Shown piece by piece: positions 34,948 through 43,843 of a stretch of DNA of 64,000 nucleotides; within the stretch, counting starts at the first letter, position 1; each line of letters starts with the position of its first letter. The stretch covers positions 496,001 to 560,000 of the forward strand of contig BPJP01000001.1 in NCBI GenBank assembly GCA_026004675.1. The letters run 5' to 3'. The position numbers and the translations under genes were made by a program. This stretch comes from Gemmatales bacterium (lineage in GTDB: Bacteria > Planctomycetota > Planctomycetia > Gemmatales > Gemmataceae). The notes beneath the pieces are model-generated. The model was not told the DNA's origin, searched no databases, and was given only the letters and a program-made list of their open reading frames with translations.

Positions 34948-35802
34948 ATGAGTAACGACGTTTCTGCCACGAACGAAGCAGGTCGACCTCGGCAAATCGT
35001 GATTTATAGCCATTCGGCCCTGTTCTACTGGTGGCCGGTGTGGGCGGTCGGCTTTATCATGGGTATCCTTACCTTTTTCAGTGGCGATCGGCTCGCCATT
35101 GTTCCGGATGGTTCGGTAGCCGCACGAGTCGACCCCCGAGAAGGCCAGCACTCGTATGCCACCGTTGTCGGCGAAGCGAACAGTGCCAAGAAGCAACTGG
35201 AAGAAGGGCAGTACATCGTCATTGTGCCGCCTGACAAAGGGCCGATTGAAACGCCGCATCTGCGCATCTCCCGCAACAAAAATCTGGGCGTCGTTTTCAC
35301 CGTCATTCTGCTTATCGTCATCGTTGTCACGAATGTGCCCTTGCGCGGAGTCTGGTCTCTGGTCGTCATTTTGCTTATCATCCTTTTGACCGTGATCTTT
35401 GCTCTTGCCGGTTGGTGGGGCGCGATCATGGATACCGTTCGCCTGTTGCAAATCTACATCAATGCCGCGGGGTACTTTTTGATTTCCGGCATTCTCTTCG
35501 CCATTTGGGCTATTAGCGTTTTCGTCTTCGATCGCCGAACCTACGTAATCGTCACATCGGGGCAGATTCGCGCATGCCAGGCCATCGGCGCCGGCGAAAC
35601 CGTCTACGACACCACGGGCATGACCTTCCACAAACGCGCCGACGACCTGTTCCGTCACTGGATCATCGGCTTGGGGTCGGGCGATTTGATCATCCAGAAG
35701 TCGGCAACCCACCAGGAGATCGATATGCCGAACGTGCTGTTTATCGGCTCCAAGATCAAACAAATCGAACGCTTGATCAAGGAAAAGCAAATCGTTACTT
35801 GA
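34948..35802 (+). CDS. Membrane protein of unknown function
   Basis: A 284-residue protein, ATG 34948 (MSNDVSATNEAGRPRQIVIY) preferred over a TTG 21 bp upstream. Two pairs of hydrophobic segments are visible: FYWWPVWAVGFIMGILTFF near residue 25, VVFTVILLIVIVVTNVPL and LVVILLIILLTVIFALAGWW near 115-150, and FLISGILFAIWAISVFVF near 175. The soluble C-terminal part has a bPH/PH-like feel (TYVIVTSGQIRACQAIGAG, RHWIIGLGSGDLIIQKS), with a conserved-looking GSGDLII. It is similar to uncharacterised planctomycete membrane proteins only. A strong terminator hairpin follows at 35833. Confidence 0.75.
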   Translation: MSNDVSATNEAGRPRQIVIYSHSALFYWWPVWAVGFIMGILTFFSGDRLAIVPDGSVAARVDPREGQHSYATVVGEANSAKKQLEEGQYIVIVPPDKGPIETPHLRISRNKNLGVVFTVILLIVIVVTNVPLRGVWSLVVILLIILLTVIFALAGWWGAIMDTVRLLQIYINAAGYFLISGILFAIWAISVFVFDRRTYVIVTSGQIRACQAIGAGETVYDTTGMTFHKRADDLFRHWIIGLGSGDLIIQKSATHQEIDMPNVLFIGSKIKQIERLIKEKQIVT

Positions 35803-35832
35803 TCCGAATGCGACCGATGTTACTTGCAGCGC

Positions 35833-35863
35833 CGGCAGCCAGACCGCTGCCGGTTCTTTCTTG
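35833..35863 (+). terminator. Rho-independent terminator
   Basis: CCGGCAGC (35833-35840), loop CAGACC, GCTGCCGG (35847-35854), then TTCTTTCTT. A perfect 8-bp stem with a T-rich tail, placed 31 bp after the membrane-protein stop codon. Confidence 0.8.
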
Positions 35864-35877
35864 CGCCGCTCTCGCTC

Positions 35878-38301
35878 TCACTGGCGGCGAATGCGCCATT
35901 CCACGATGTTTGCGAAAAAGTGCCGGTAATCGGGAGGGGCGGACGAAGACAGCTCAACGGACCGATGGACGGCTACGGGAAAATCGAGTTGCCAAAGAGG
36001 CACGAACGGCGTCTTCTGGTGAATCATCCGATGAATACTGTGCATCCATTCGCGTACTTTGCTCATGTCGCGATAGCTCATCAGTTTTTGAAACTCGCTG
36101 GTCAGTTCGGCATCATTGGTATAGCCGAGAAAATTCGTTCCACCACGGCCAACGCTTTGAGGGTCGAATAAAGGCCAAAGAAAGAACAGCTCGGTTGGAT
36201 AATCGAAGTGGTAATAGGCCAGTTCGTAATCATGATCGAATTCGACCTCGCGTTTCAACAAGGCTGGCGGCCTCGGTTCGAGCACGAGTTCCATACCGGT
36301 ATGTTCCCGAACCTGAGCTTTGATCATGGCGCACGCTTTCTTGGCCAGCCCGTCATCCTTTGGATATTTCAGAGTCGCTTTGAAACCGTCCGCATTCGAC
36401 TTTTTGGCCAGGATTTTCGCCAACGGCCGATTGAATAATGGCTCCTTCAGTTCTTCATCGCTAGCCCAAGAATCCGGGGGAAACGGGCCGTTGAGAACCC
36501 GGTGTGGAGGATCGGCCTGGTCTTTGAACCGCCCACGGAAAACCTGGTCGAGAATCGCAGCGCGATCGATCGCGGCCGACAGACAGCGGCGCAAGTTCGC
36601 TTCCTGCCAGCGACGGTGCCGATGATTGATAGCCAAAAAATAGATTCGGCGACTTTTCAGCCAAAGCAAATTGGCGTTGGCGCGAGAGGCACTCTCCGGT
36701 GCGGTTTCCGGGTCGAGCAACACATGCAGTTTCCCGGTGGCGAAATCGCTCACCGGGTTCTGCGAATGAAAAAAGTGAATCTCACGAATGGCCGGTTGAC
36801 GGAAGTGCTGCTCGTTTGCCAGGAAACGAACCACTTCGTGATCGCCCTCTTTGATCCGTCCGTCAAGAGCGAACGGGCCGCTGCCGATCGGTTTTTTGAC
36901 AAAATCGGCCGATTCGGTGTTCTTGGCGGCGGGCAGAATCTTGAACGTCATTAAGGCGCGAGGTTCCACGAACCCACGCCGCAAGGTAATGGAGATTTCG
37001 CGCGGATCGGCGGCGCCGACCCGAGCTTCGTCGATCAGAAGCGATCGCTTGCGCGCCTGCAATCGCTCAATGGTCCGCCTCACATCGATGGCCGTTACAG
37101 GCGTGCCGTCCGACCAGATTGCCTGAGGATGGATTTGAAATCGACGGCCCAGAGGAACCAGTTGTGCCGGCCCACGGGCCAGCCGGGAGACGAAACGCTG
37201 TCCTGTCGACGGGTCGTTCACCGGCAGCAGTAATTCCTCGAACAACAGGTCGAGTGCCAGCCGCTCGGCATCGACACTTGCCGTCGCCGGGGTGAAAGAC
37301 TCGGGCAGGCTGCGAACGCCGACGTACAGAATCGGATACTCGTTACTCCGTTTGAGCCGATAATTGCGCAGTCCGGACAGAAATGGCCATACTTTTTCCG
37401 CATCCGCCAACAAACGCAACGCCTTGGCGTCGTCTTTCTCGGCTTTGGCCAACTCGAGAAGTTCCTGCGCCTTTTGCGACAAACGGGAAGCGAAAGCTTC
37501 CCGCTGCATGCACTCGGGAAAGATTTCCTCCAGCCGTTTCCGCCTGACGGCTGCCTCGTCGAAGCGATTTTCTTTCAAGGACTGTTCGACAAGAGGAAAC
37601 ATAGCCTGGCAGAAACGCTCGTGGTCCGCCGGCTCCTTGTACACGCGGAGCCAACCCTTTGTCATTTCATAGGCGGCATCCCATCGGCCGGCGGTGGCGG
37701 CGGTTCGTACCTGGTCCACACGAACCTTGCGCAAGCGGTCATGGAGTCGCCGAATGACATCCGCCCATGCGTTTCGATCTTGAACCTGAACGAGCCGCTT
37801 CGTCTGGTGATATTCGATGACCGCTTCCAGAACTCGCTCCACCGCCCGTAAACGATTGCCGCCGCGATCCTTGACGACAAACTTGCTTGCCAGTTCCAGG
37901 ACGATGTCTTCATATGGTTGAACGCGGCGGATATCTTCACTGGTCACCGGAAACGATCGTCCCTTTTTCCACGGAAACACAGAAGTGTCGAAAACCTGGA
38001 TGTTCAAGTCTTTTTGAAGCGGCCTTTTCTCCGTAACTCGCTGGGGGATCGGTTCCACGACCACGGAACGACCAGGCCCAATGGCCCAGTGGATCATATC
38101 ATGGGGAATGGCAACGGAGCGATAAAACGCCTTGACGATTGGTTCCGGCTCGGAATGGGCCAATTCCAACAAATCCGTTCGATCGGATGCTTCCCTGGGA
38201 ACAGGCCTGGCATCGGTTGCCTCGAGCGGAGACTGGGCCAGACCGCTTGCACAACAGACCCAAACGATCCCCACCAACCAGGTCCAAAACCTTGTGTCCA
38301 T
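35878..38301 (-). CDS. Extracellular solute-binding protein, family 5, with long N-terminal extension
   Basis: An 807-residue protein with a signal peptide (residues 1-22). Residues about 23-330 are an extra, mostly helical region (many Arg/Glu/Leu, e.g. GWLRVYKEPADHERFCQAMF), perhaps TPR-like. From about 340 comes a SBP_bac_5-type domain: FEELLLPVNDPSTGQRFVSRLA, IWSDGTPVTAIDVRRTIERL, PIGSGPFALDG, YFLAINHRHRRW, CLSAAIDRAAILDQVF and FVPLWQLDFPVAVHR. Family-5 proteins deliver oligopeptides, nickel or sugars to ABC permeases, but no permease or ATPase lies in the window, so it is an orphan. The N-terminal extension is unusual and may mediate other contacts. It is divergent from the isomerase gene at 38552. 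Confidence 0.86.
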   Translation of the reverse strand: MDTRFWTWLVGIVWVCCASGLAQSPLEATDARPVPREASDRTDLLELAHSEPEPIVKAFYRSVAIPHDMIHWAIGPGRSVVVEPIPQRVTEKRPLQKDLNIQVFDTSVFPWKKGRSFPVTSEDIRRVQPYEDIVLELASKFVVKDRGGNRLRAVERVLEAVIEYHQTKRLVQVQDRNAWADVIRRLHDRLRKVRVDQVRTAATAGRWDAAYEMTKGWLRVYKEPADHERFCQAMFPLVEQSLKENRFDEAAVRRKRLEEIFPECMQREAFASRLSQKAQELLELAKAEKDDAKALRLLADAEKVWPFLSGLRNYRLKRSNEYPILYVGVRSLPESFTPATASVDAERLALDLLFEELLLPVNDPSTGQRFVSRLARGPAQLVPLGRRFQIHPQAIWSDGTPVTAIDVRRTIERLQARKRSLLIDEARVGAADPREISITLRRGFVEPRALMTFKILPAAKNTESADFVKKPIGSGPFALDGRIKEGDHEVVRFLANEQHFRQPAIREIHFFHSQNPVSDFATGKLHVLLDPETAPESASRANANLLWLKSRRIYFLAINHRHRRWQEANLRRCLSAAIDRAAILDQVFRGRFKDQADPPHRVLNGPFPPDSWASDEELKEPLFNRPLAKILAKKSNADGFKATLKYPKDDGLAKKACAMIKAQVREHTGMELVLEPRPPALLKREVEFDHDYELAYYHFDYPTELFFLWPLFDPQSVGRGGTNFLGYTNDAELTSEFQKLMSYRDMSKVREWMHSIHRMIHQKTPFVPLWQLDFPVAVHRSVELSSSAPPDYRHFFANIVEWRIRRQ

Positions 38302-38551
38302 CGTGCCCCTTCTTGATTCGTGTCATCACGGAATTTGCCGAGACGTATTATAACGAACCCCTCATTTCCTTACCACGATAGCGGTAATTGGTGGTCAGTA
38401 ATCGGTCATTGACTGTTGGGATCTGCACACCCCACATCGGTCCAACCACAATCCCTTTTTTCTTTTCCGATTTCCGCGATTCCGTTCCGTCGATACAATC
38501 CTCACCGTCACCTTAACCCCGCCCCATTCATGTTGACCCTATGATAATGCA

Positions 38552-39415
38552 ATGATCCAACTTGCCTTCAGCACGAATGCTTATTTGAAATTTCCCTTCG
38601 AGGAAGCTGTGCGCCGCCTGGCAGCGATCGGTTACCAAGGCGTCGAAATCATGGCGGACGTTCCTCATGCTTGGCCGGCTTGTCTGCTCGACGAGCAAAA
38701 GAACGCCATTCGCGAAGCGCTCACCCGAAACAACCTGCGCATCTCCAATGTGAATGCATTCATGATGAATGCCATCAGCGATCATCGGCAAAAATACTGG
38801 CATCCTTCGTGGATCGAACCCGATCTTCATTACCGCCAGATTCGTATCGACCATACGATTCGCAGTCTCGCACTGGCGAAAGAACTCGGCGCCCCCCACA
38901 TTACCACCGAACCGGGCGGCCCAGTGGAAAAGGGATGTTCCTGGTCGGCGGCCCTCAAACTCTTCGTCGAGATGCTGAAACCGGTGATCGAACATGCCGA
39001 GAAAATCAATGTCCCATTGTTGATCGAACCGGAGCCCGATTTGCTGATCGAACGGGCGGATCAATTCGAAGAGTTCATGCAGCACATCGACTCTCCGATG
39101 GTGGGTTTGAATTTCGATATCGGCCACTTCTTTTGTGTTTCCGATGATCCAGTAACGACAGTGCCGCGTTTGGCCAGGTATACGAAGCATTATCATCTCG
39201 AGGACATTGCCGCTTCGCGCGTTCACCACCATCTGATTCCGGGCGAAGGAGCGATCGATTTTCAAGCGACCCTGGCAGCCATCGCCCGGACGGGTTATTC
39301 GGGCTGGATCACGATCGAGTTGTATCCCTATGTCGATGATCCCGACGAGGCAGCCCGAAAAGCCCGCGAGCGCATCCAGCCGCTTTTGGACGGCATCCAG
39401 TCGCAGACGCCATAA
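38552..39415 (+). CDS. Sugar phosphate isomerase/epimerase (AP endonuclease 2-like TIM barrel)
   Basis: A 287-residue TIM-barrel protein of the xylose-isomerase-like superfamily. It opens MIQLAFSTNAYLKFPFEEAVRRL, then YQGVEIMADVPHAWPA, HITTEPGGPVEKG, VPLLIEPEPDLLIE with a metal-binding Glu, VGLNFDIGHFF (Asp-x-x-His ligand) and HYHLEDIA, then HHHLIPGEGAIDF with the second His/Glu cluster. These ligands bind a divalent metal for ketose-aldose type chemistry or for related C-C/C-O steps. Homologues often act with oxidoreductases in sugar catabolism. None adjoins it here; it is followed by a convergent RNase HI gene. Confidence 0.88.
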   Translation: MIQLAFSTNAYLKFPFEEAVRRLAAIGYQGVEIMADVPHAWPACLLDEQKNAIREALTRNNLRISNVNAFMMNAISDHRQKYWHPSWIEPDLHYRQIRIDHTIRSLALAKELGAPHITTEPGGPVEKGCSWSAALKLFVEMLKPVIEHAEKINVPLLIEPEPDLLIERADQFEEFMQHIDSPMVGLNFDIGHFFCVSDDPVTTVPRLARYTKHYHLEDIAASRVHHHLIPGEGAIDFQATLAAIARTGYSGWITIELYPYVDDPDEAARKARERIQPLLDGIQSQTP

Positions 39416-39446
39416 GCGTTCCGCTTTTGCGAAAGGTTGGCGGCAC

Positions 39447-40016
39447 TTAGTTCTGTTTCAATATGTGGAGAAGTTGGTCGAGAACTTGTTCCGGGTCGGG
39501 GGCGTCGGAGGCCTGGCTGCGCCATTTTTGTGCCGCCTCGCGCAAACAAGCCAAAGCGGTTTCGCGCAAAGAGCTTGCATCTGCTGCCGGTTTCTTCGAT
39601 GCCGTCACCAATCGCTTGCCATCAAGTGCTTCGTTGCAAAGGCGGTCGGCCTGAGTATTCTGCGAACGGGGCACGTGGCGAATGGTTAAATCGCCAAACT
39701 GGGCCGCTAATTTCTTCGCTTGTTCGAACAATTCTCGCAGCCTGGCGTTTTTTACTCGATATTCGCCGTTCATTTGTTTCACGAGAAGCTCGCTGTCGCT
39801 ATGCACCACCACCGGTCCGGAATGGTCGAGGGAGGAGGCGCATTCCAGGGCGCGAACCAGTGCCGTGTATTCGGCGACGTTATTCGTGGTGGAACCGAGC
39901 CTCCCGTTTTCCTCAGCGATGAGTTGGTCGCCACGAAAGATGGCAAATCCGTATGCTGCCGGGCCGGGATTGCCTCGAGCTGCACCGTCGATGTATACCT
40001 TCATGGGGTCCACCAC
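39447..40016 (-). CDS. Ribonuclease HI-like protein with C-terminal extension
   Basis: About 189 residues from GTG 40016, chosen because GAAGGGG lies 5 bp ahead; the ATG at 40004 (MKVYIDGAARGNPG) would also fit. All four catalytic acids are present: D10 in YIDGAARGNPG, E49 in NNVAEYTAL, D74 in VVHSDSELLVKQ and D124 in NTQADRL. It should hydrolyse the RNA strand of RNA-DNA hybrids. The last 55 residues or so are an extra, helical stretch not usual in E. coli RNase HI (SLRETALACLREAAQKW). Such two-part proteins are the common HI form in planctomycetes and in Gram-positive/actinobacterial types. Confidence 0.9.
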   Translation of the reverse strand: MVDPMKVYIDGAARGNPGPAAYGFAIFRGDQLIAEENGRLGSTTNNVAEYTALVRALECASSLDHSGPVVVHSDSELLVKQMNGEYRVKNARLRELFEQAKKLAAQFGDLTIRHVPRSQNTQADRLCNEALDGKRLVTASKKPAADASSLRETALACLREAAQKWRSQASDAPDPEQVLDQLLHILKQN

Positions 40017-40244
40017 GTTTCCCCTTCGTCTTTTGTCTCACACCCGTCGCCAAGTCATTGCCTTATTTGTTTTGTAAGCTATTCGTCATCCCAAGACCAC
40101 TTATTTTTGTGCAAAGTGACTTTTCTATCAGTGGGCGCCGCAACTTGTGCACCCCTGGTGGGAGAAAAAAGAAAATGGAATCCCAGCTCGATCTTTCGGC
40201 GACGCTGGATCGAGCCGTCGATGCTTTGATAGGGCGATTGCTGC

Positions 40245-43200
40245 TCAATCGAAGTCTTTCTGCTTGAGTCGGCGCTGCGGATCGAGCAGGCGCGCATAGA
40301 ATGCTGAGCCTTCTTCGCCATCGTAGATGATCTTGAAATACAAGCGGTTCAGGCCAGCTTGAAGCGACACATCGGCGCCGGCTGTATCGGGAATCGGCTT
40401 GCTCGCTGGTTTGCCGGCGTAGACCCGTCTGCCGTTGATCCACGCTTCGACGCGATGTGCCGCACCGAGTTGCAAACGGGTTTGCATCGCTTGGGAGGCT
40501 GTCACCTCGGCGACCAGATGCACCACCGCTTGCCTGGTTTTTGCCGGCGGAAGGGGAATCCTACCCGGAACGCCGACGACGGGTTTCGTCCATTTGAGGG
40601 GGGCTGTCAGTGGATTGTTCGGATCGACCGTCGGCTGCTGAGCGCCGGTAAACGGTCCAGCCATCTCGACCTCTGTCAGATACGGATGGGCCATCAGGTA
40701 GCGAACCAGGTCACGGAAATTCTGCACGGACATATTCTCGCCCAATCCTTCTGGCATGACCGATTTTTCCTGGATCATAAGTTGGCCTTCGATGTCTTTC
40801 TTCAGAATCTTTTTCAGGACATCATTTTCGGTCTTCAAGGTTACCGACTGGTCATCCTCGGCAGCGAGCAAACCGACTTCGACTCGGCCGTTTTTCAGCT
40901 CGGCGACGCGGAGGTAATAAGGCTGACCGACGACGCGGTTCGGATCGAGGACATTTACGAGGATGTAGTCGATATCGCGTGCGGCGCCGTCAAGGTTGGG
41001 GCCGACATTAGCACCTTTGCCGTCGAACTTGTGGCATTTAGCGCACTGCATTTCGAACACTTTTCGGCCTCGGGCGAACGAGGCCGGCCCTTTGTCGAGT
41101 TCGCCACGCATGCGAACGAGCAATTTCTGCAATTCCGCCGGCGTGTCCCGGAACCGGCCCCACACCTTTTCGATCAATTCGTTGAGCGATGGATCGCGGA
41201 AGGCACGGATGCGGAGAATCGTGTTGTTGCCCAGGGCGGTTCGCTGCACCCGCTTTCTGCCGACCGCTTCCAAAAGTTGCCGCGCCCACGCCTTTCGGCC
41301 CGCCAAAAGGTGGACCGCCTCCTGCTGCATCAATTCGGGATAATTCTTCCAACCGGCTAGAATAGATTTGGCGATCTCGGGGGACTCGTAGGCGGACAAG
41401 GCTCGGCAGGCTTCACGCGCGACGTCGATGTTCTTTTCGCTACCGACGATCTTCAAAAGGACTCCGAGTGCTTCGGTCGGGTGGGCCAAGGCTAAATCCC
41501 GGATCGCTTCGATGCGGACTTCAGGAGCCAACTTGCCGTTGGCAGCGTCAGCTAACGAACGGCGAATAGCCGCCGAATCGCGAAAATTCACTGCCAGTCT
41601 CTGTGCCAACTTGCGGACCGCTGGGTTTTTGTCTTTCAGCAAAACGGCGGCGGTCCGTGTCCACTCTTTGGGTGGATCGACCTGGCGTTGCTGTAATGCC
41701 TGCACCATTCCTTGTAGCGCCTGCAATCGGACCTCCCCCTCCACTTGAGCCAGAAACCGGACACATGCGGCCAGGTCCTCACGGTCTCCGCTGGCGATGA
41801 GCCGGCGCATGGTTCGGGGAACGATTTGCCGGGTGATGATCGGGTTGCCTGCCGCATTTTCTTGCAACCATCCCAAGGCAGCATCGCGGCGAGCCGGTTT
41901 TTCCCCTTCTGCCTTCAATTGCGGTTCATACGCCCACCAGATCATCAACGGCAAACATGGGTCGTTGGCATCCTCTTTTCTGTTCATCAAGTTCTGCAAA
42001 AGAGGAATGGTGTCTTGCTCGGTCAGGCGACCAGCGGTGCTCGCCAACTGCAAACGCACTTCGGCGGCGTTTTCCGTCGCGGCCAGATCGGTCAGGCGGG
42101 CGAGCATCTTGTCCGAAACGCGACCCGCTTCGCCTGCCAGCCGGATCGCCCAGGATCGCACCCATGGACTGGGATGCTCCAGCAGACGAAAAGCAACCTT
42201 TTCATCAAACGCCCCGATGGCAAATAGCCCCCATACGCCGCGCAATGCTAGCGCCGCTTTCTTGTGGTGGGCAAGCTCGAGCAACTCGTCCCGAACGCTC
42301 TTGTCTTGGCGTTCCTTCAAAAGACGCAGGGCCGTCCGGTACCACCAGGGATTATCGTTCTTCAACAATTCGACGAGTTGCTTGCTCGATCGTTTCGCCA
42401 GGTCGGGCGTGGGCTGGCTCTTGAGGTTCGATCGTTGAATCTTGTAAACCCGCCCGCGCTTTTTATCCCAGCTGTCGGGATGCGCCTGGTGGCACGGATT
42501 CTGGTCGTGCCAGTCGATCACGAAGATCGAGCCGTCCGGTCCCCAGCGCAGGTTGATCGGCCGGAAGTTCTTGTCGCCCGAGACCAAGAAGTCGTCGGCA
42601 TGACCGGCGCGAAAGGTGGAACCATTTCGCCTCAGCGTATCGCGTTTGATCGAGCAGCCGTGAATGCTGCCCATGATAATACTGTCTCGATACGCCTTGG
42701 GAACGTGGTCTCCCTGCATGACGATCAAGCCGGCGTGGGCCCAACCGCTTTCGCGGTGGTGGGTGTGATCGCAGATTTCGTCCAGCAGGCCATAGGCATA
42801 CGGATTGAAGCTCGATCCTGCCTGGCGCTTGTAGGTGGCGCCGGGGATCATGTGAAACAAGTGCGGAATGACACAACAGGCCAAAAAGCATTGGCCGTGC
42901 TGGTCGAAATCCATACCCCAGGGATTGCTGGTTCCCTCGGCAAAGATCTCGAACTTCTTGGCGGGGAAGTGGAAGCGCCAGACGGCAGCATTCATTTTGA
43001 TGCCTTGAACTTCGGAATGCGTGAAAACGCCGTGCAAGCCGTAGAGTAAGCCGTCCGGTCCCCATTGAAAGGTGTTGAGGGTTTCATGCGTATCCTGGCT
43101 GCCGAACCCTTTGAGCAGAACTTCGTGTTTGTCGCATTTGCCGTCGCCGTCCGTATCGCGGAGGAAGTAGAGATAGGGAGGAGCGCCGAGAAAAACGCCG

Positions 43201-43619
43201 CCATAGCCGACTTCGATTCCACTGGCCATGTCGAAACGCATGGGAAAGTCTTTCCCCTCGGCCCAGACCGTGACCTTCTCCGCTTTGCCGTCGCCGTCGG
43301 CGTCTTCGAGAATCTTGATGCGGTCGCGCGGCATCTTCCCTCTGGGCGTCCGCTTGGGATATTCGTAGCATTCGACGACCCAGAGCCGACCGCGTTCGTC
43401 CACCGTGAAAGCAATCGGATTGACGATGTCCGGTTCGGCGGCGAATACCTTGACTTCAAATCCTTTGGGAACTTTCATCCGCCGTGCCGATTCTTCCGCC
43501 TCCAGATAAGGCTGTCCAGACGGTTTGCGATTGTCGAACCCGAATTGCTTTTGCGCCCAGGCGGTCGCAGGCACGAGAGCGGTCAAGACGGCAACTAGAA
43601 TCCGGCGAATCATCGACAT
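40245..43619 (-). CDS. PVC-type heme-binding protein: membrane-bound dehydrogenase-like propeller, HEAT repeats, cytochrome c
   Basis: An 1124-residue secreted protein (signal peptide 1-22, ending ATAWAQ). Residues about 45-400 are a glucose-dehydrogenase-like propeller known in planctomycetes as a membrane-bound dehydrogenase domain: GFEVKVFAAEPDIVNPIAFT, RLWVVECYEYPKRTP, GNPWGMDFDQHG-like and RWGPDGSIFVIDWHDQNPCH. Residues about 420-820 are helical HEAT-type repeats (LRLLKERQDKSVRDELLELA, RIEAIRDLALAHPTEAL). Near residue 860 comes C-A-K-C-H within KVFEMQCAKCHKFDGKGA, a classic heme c site with downstream Met region. A carbohydrate-binding-like beta domain ends the protein. Family members are presumed to oxidise sugars outside the cytoplasm and to pass electrons to cytochrome, but reactions are not established. 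Confidence 0.93.
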   Translation of the reverse strand: MSMIRRILVAVLTALVPATAWAQKQFGFDNRKPSGQPYLEAEESARRMKVPKGFEVKVFAAEPDIVNPIAFTVDERGRLWVVECYEYPKRTPRGKMPRDRIKILEDADGDGKAEKVTVWAEGKDFPMRFDMASGIEVGYGGVFLGAPPYLYFLRDTDGDGKCDKHEVLLKGFGSQDTHETLNTFQWGPDGLLYGLHGVFTHSEVQGIKMNAAVWRFHFPAKKFEIFAEGTSNPWGMDFDQHGQCFLACCVIPHLFHMIPGATYKRQAGSSFNPYAYGLLDEICDHTHHRESGWAHAGLIVMQGDHVPKAYRDSIIMGSIHGCSIKRDTLRRNGSTFRAGHADDFLVSGDKNFRPINLRWGPDGSIFVIDWHDQNPCHQAHPDSWDKKRGRVYKIQRSNLKSQPTPDLAKRSSKQLVELLKNDNPWWYRTALRLLKERQDKSVRDELLELAHHKKAALALRGVWGLFAIGAFDEKVAFRLLEHPSPWVRSWAIRLAGEAGRVSDKMLARLTDLAATENAAEVRLQLASTAGRLTEQDTIPLLQNLMNRKEDANDPCLPLMIWWAYEPQLKAEGEKPARRDAALGWLQENAAGNPIITRQIVPRTMRRLIASGDREDLAACVRFLAQVEGEVRLQALQGMVQALQQRQVDPPKEWTRTAAVLLKDKNPAVRKLAQRLAVNFRDSAAIRRSLADAANGKLAPEVRIEAIRDLALAHPTEALGVLLKIVGSEKNIDVAREACRALSAYESPEIAKSILAGWKNYPELMQQEAVHLLAGRKAWARQLLEAVGRKRVQRTALGNNTILRIRAFRDPSLNELIEKVWGRFRDTPAELQKLLVRMRGELDKGPASFARGRKVFEMQCAKCHKFDGKGANVGPNLDGAARDIDYILVNVLDPNRVVGQPYYLRVAELKNGRVEVGLLAAEDDQSVTLKTENDVLKKILKKDIEGQLMIQEKSVMPEGLGENMSVQNFRDLVRYLMAHPYLTEVEMAGPFTGAQQPTVDPNNPLTAPLKWTKPVVGVPGRIPLPPAKTRQAVVHLVAEVTASQAMQTRLQLGAAHRVEAWINGRRVYAGKPASKPIPDTAGADVSLQAGLNRLYFKIIYDGEEGSAFYARLLDPQRRLKQKDFD

Positions 43620-43843
43620 CTCCCTTCACTATGTGCTCACTTCGCTCGATCGTACGCGAAGGAGCAGACAATCTCAAGCCGATGAACTGGAGTGCATTGG
43701 TAATGCCAGCTCGACAAGACCTCTAGCACATTACTTTGGGGCATCGCTAAAATCCAATAATTCAAGCGAGGCGCTTGGCAACGTTTTCAGCTATAATAAC
43801 ACCGTCCTTATCAGCGCGTTGGAGAAGTGCGACCAGTCATCCG

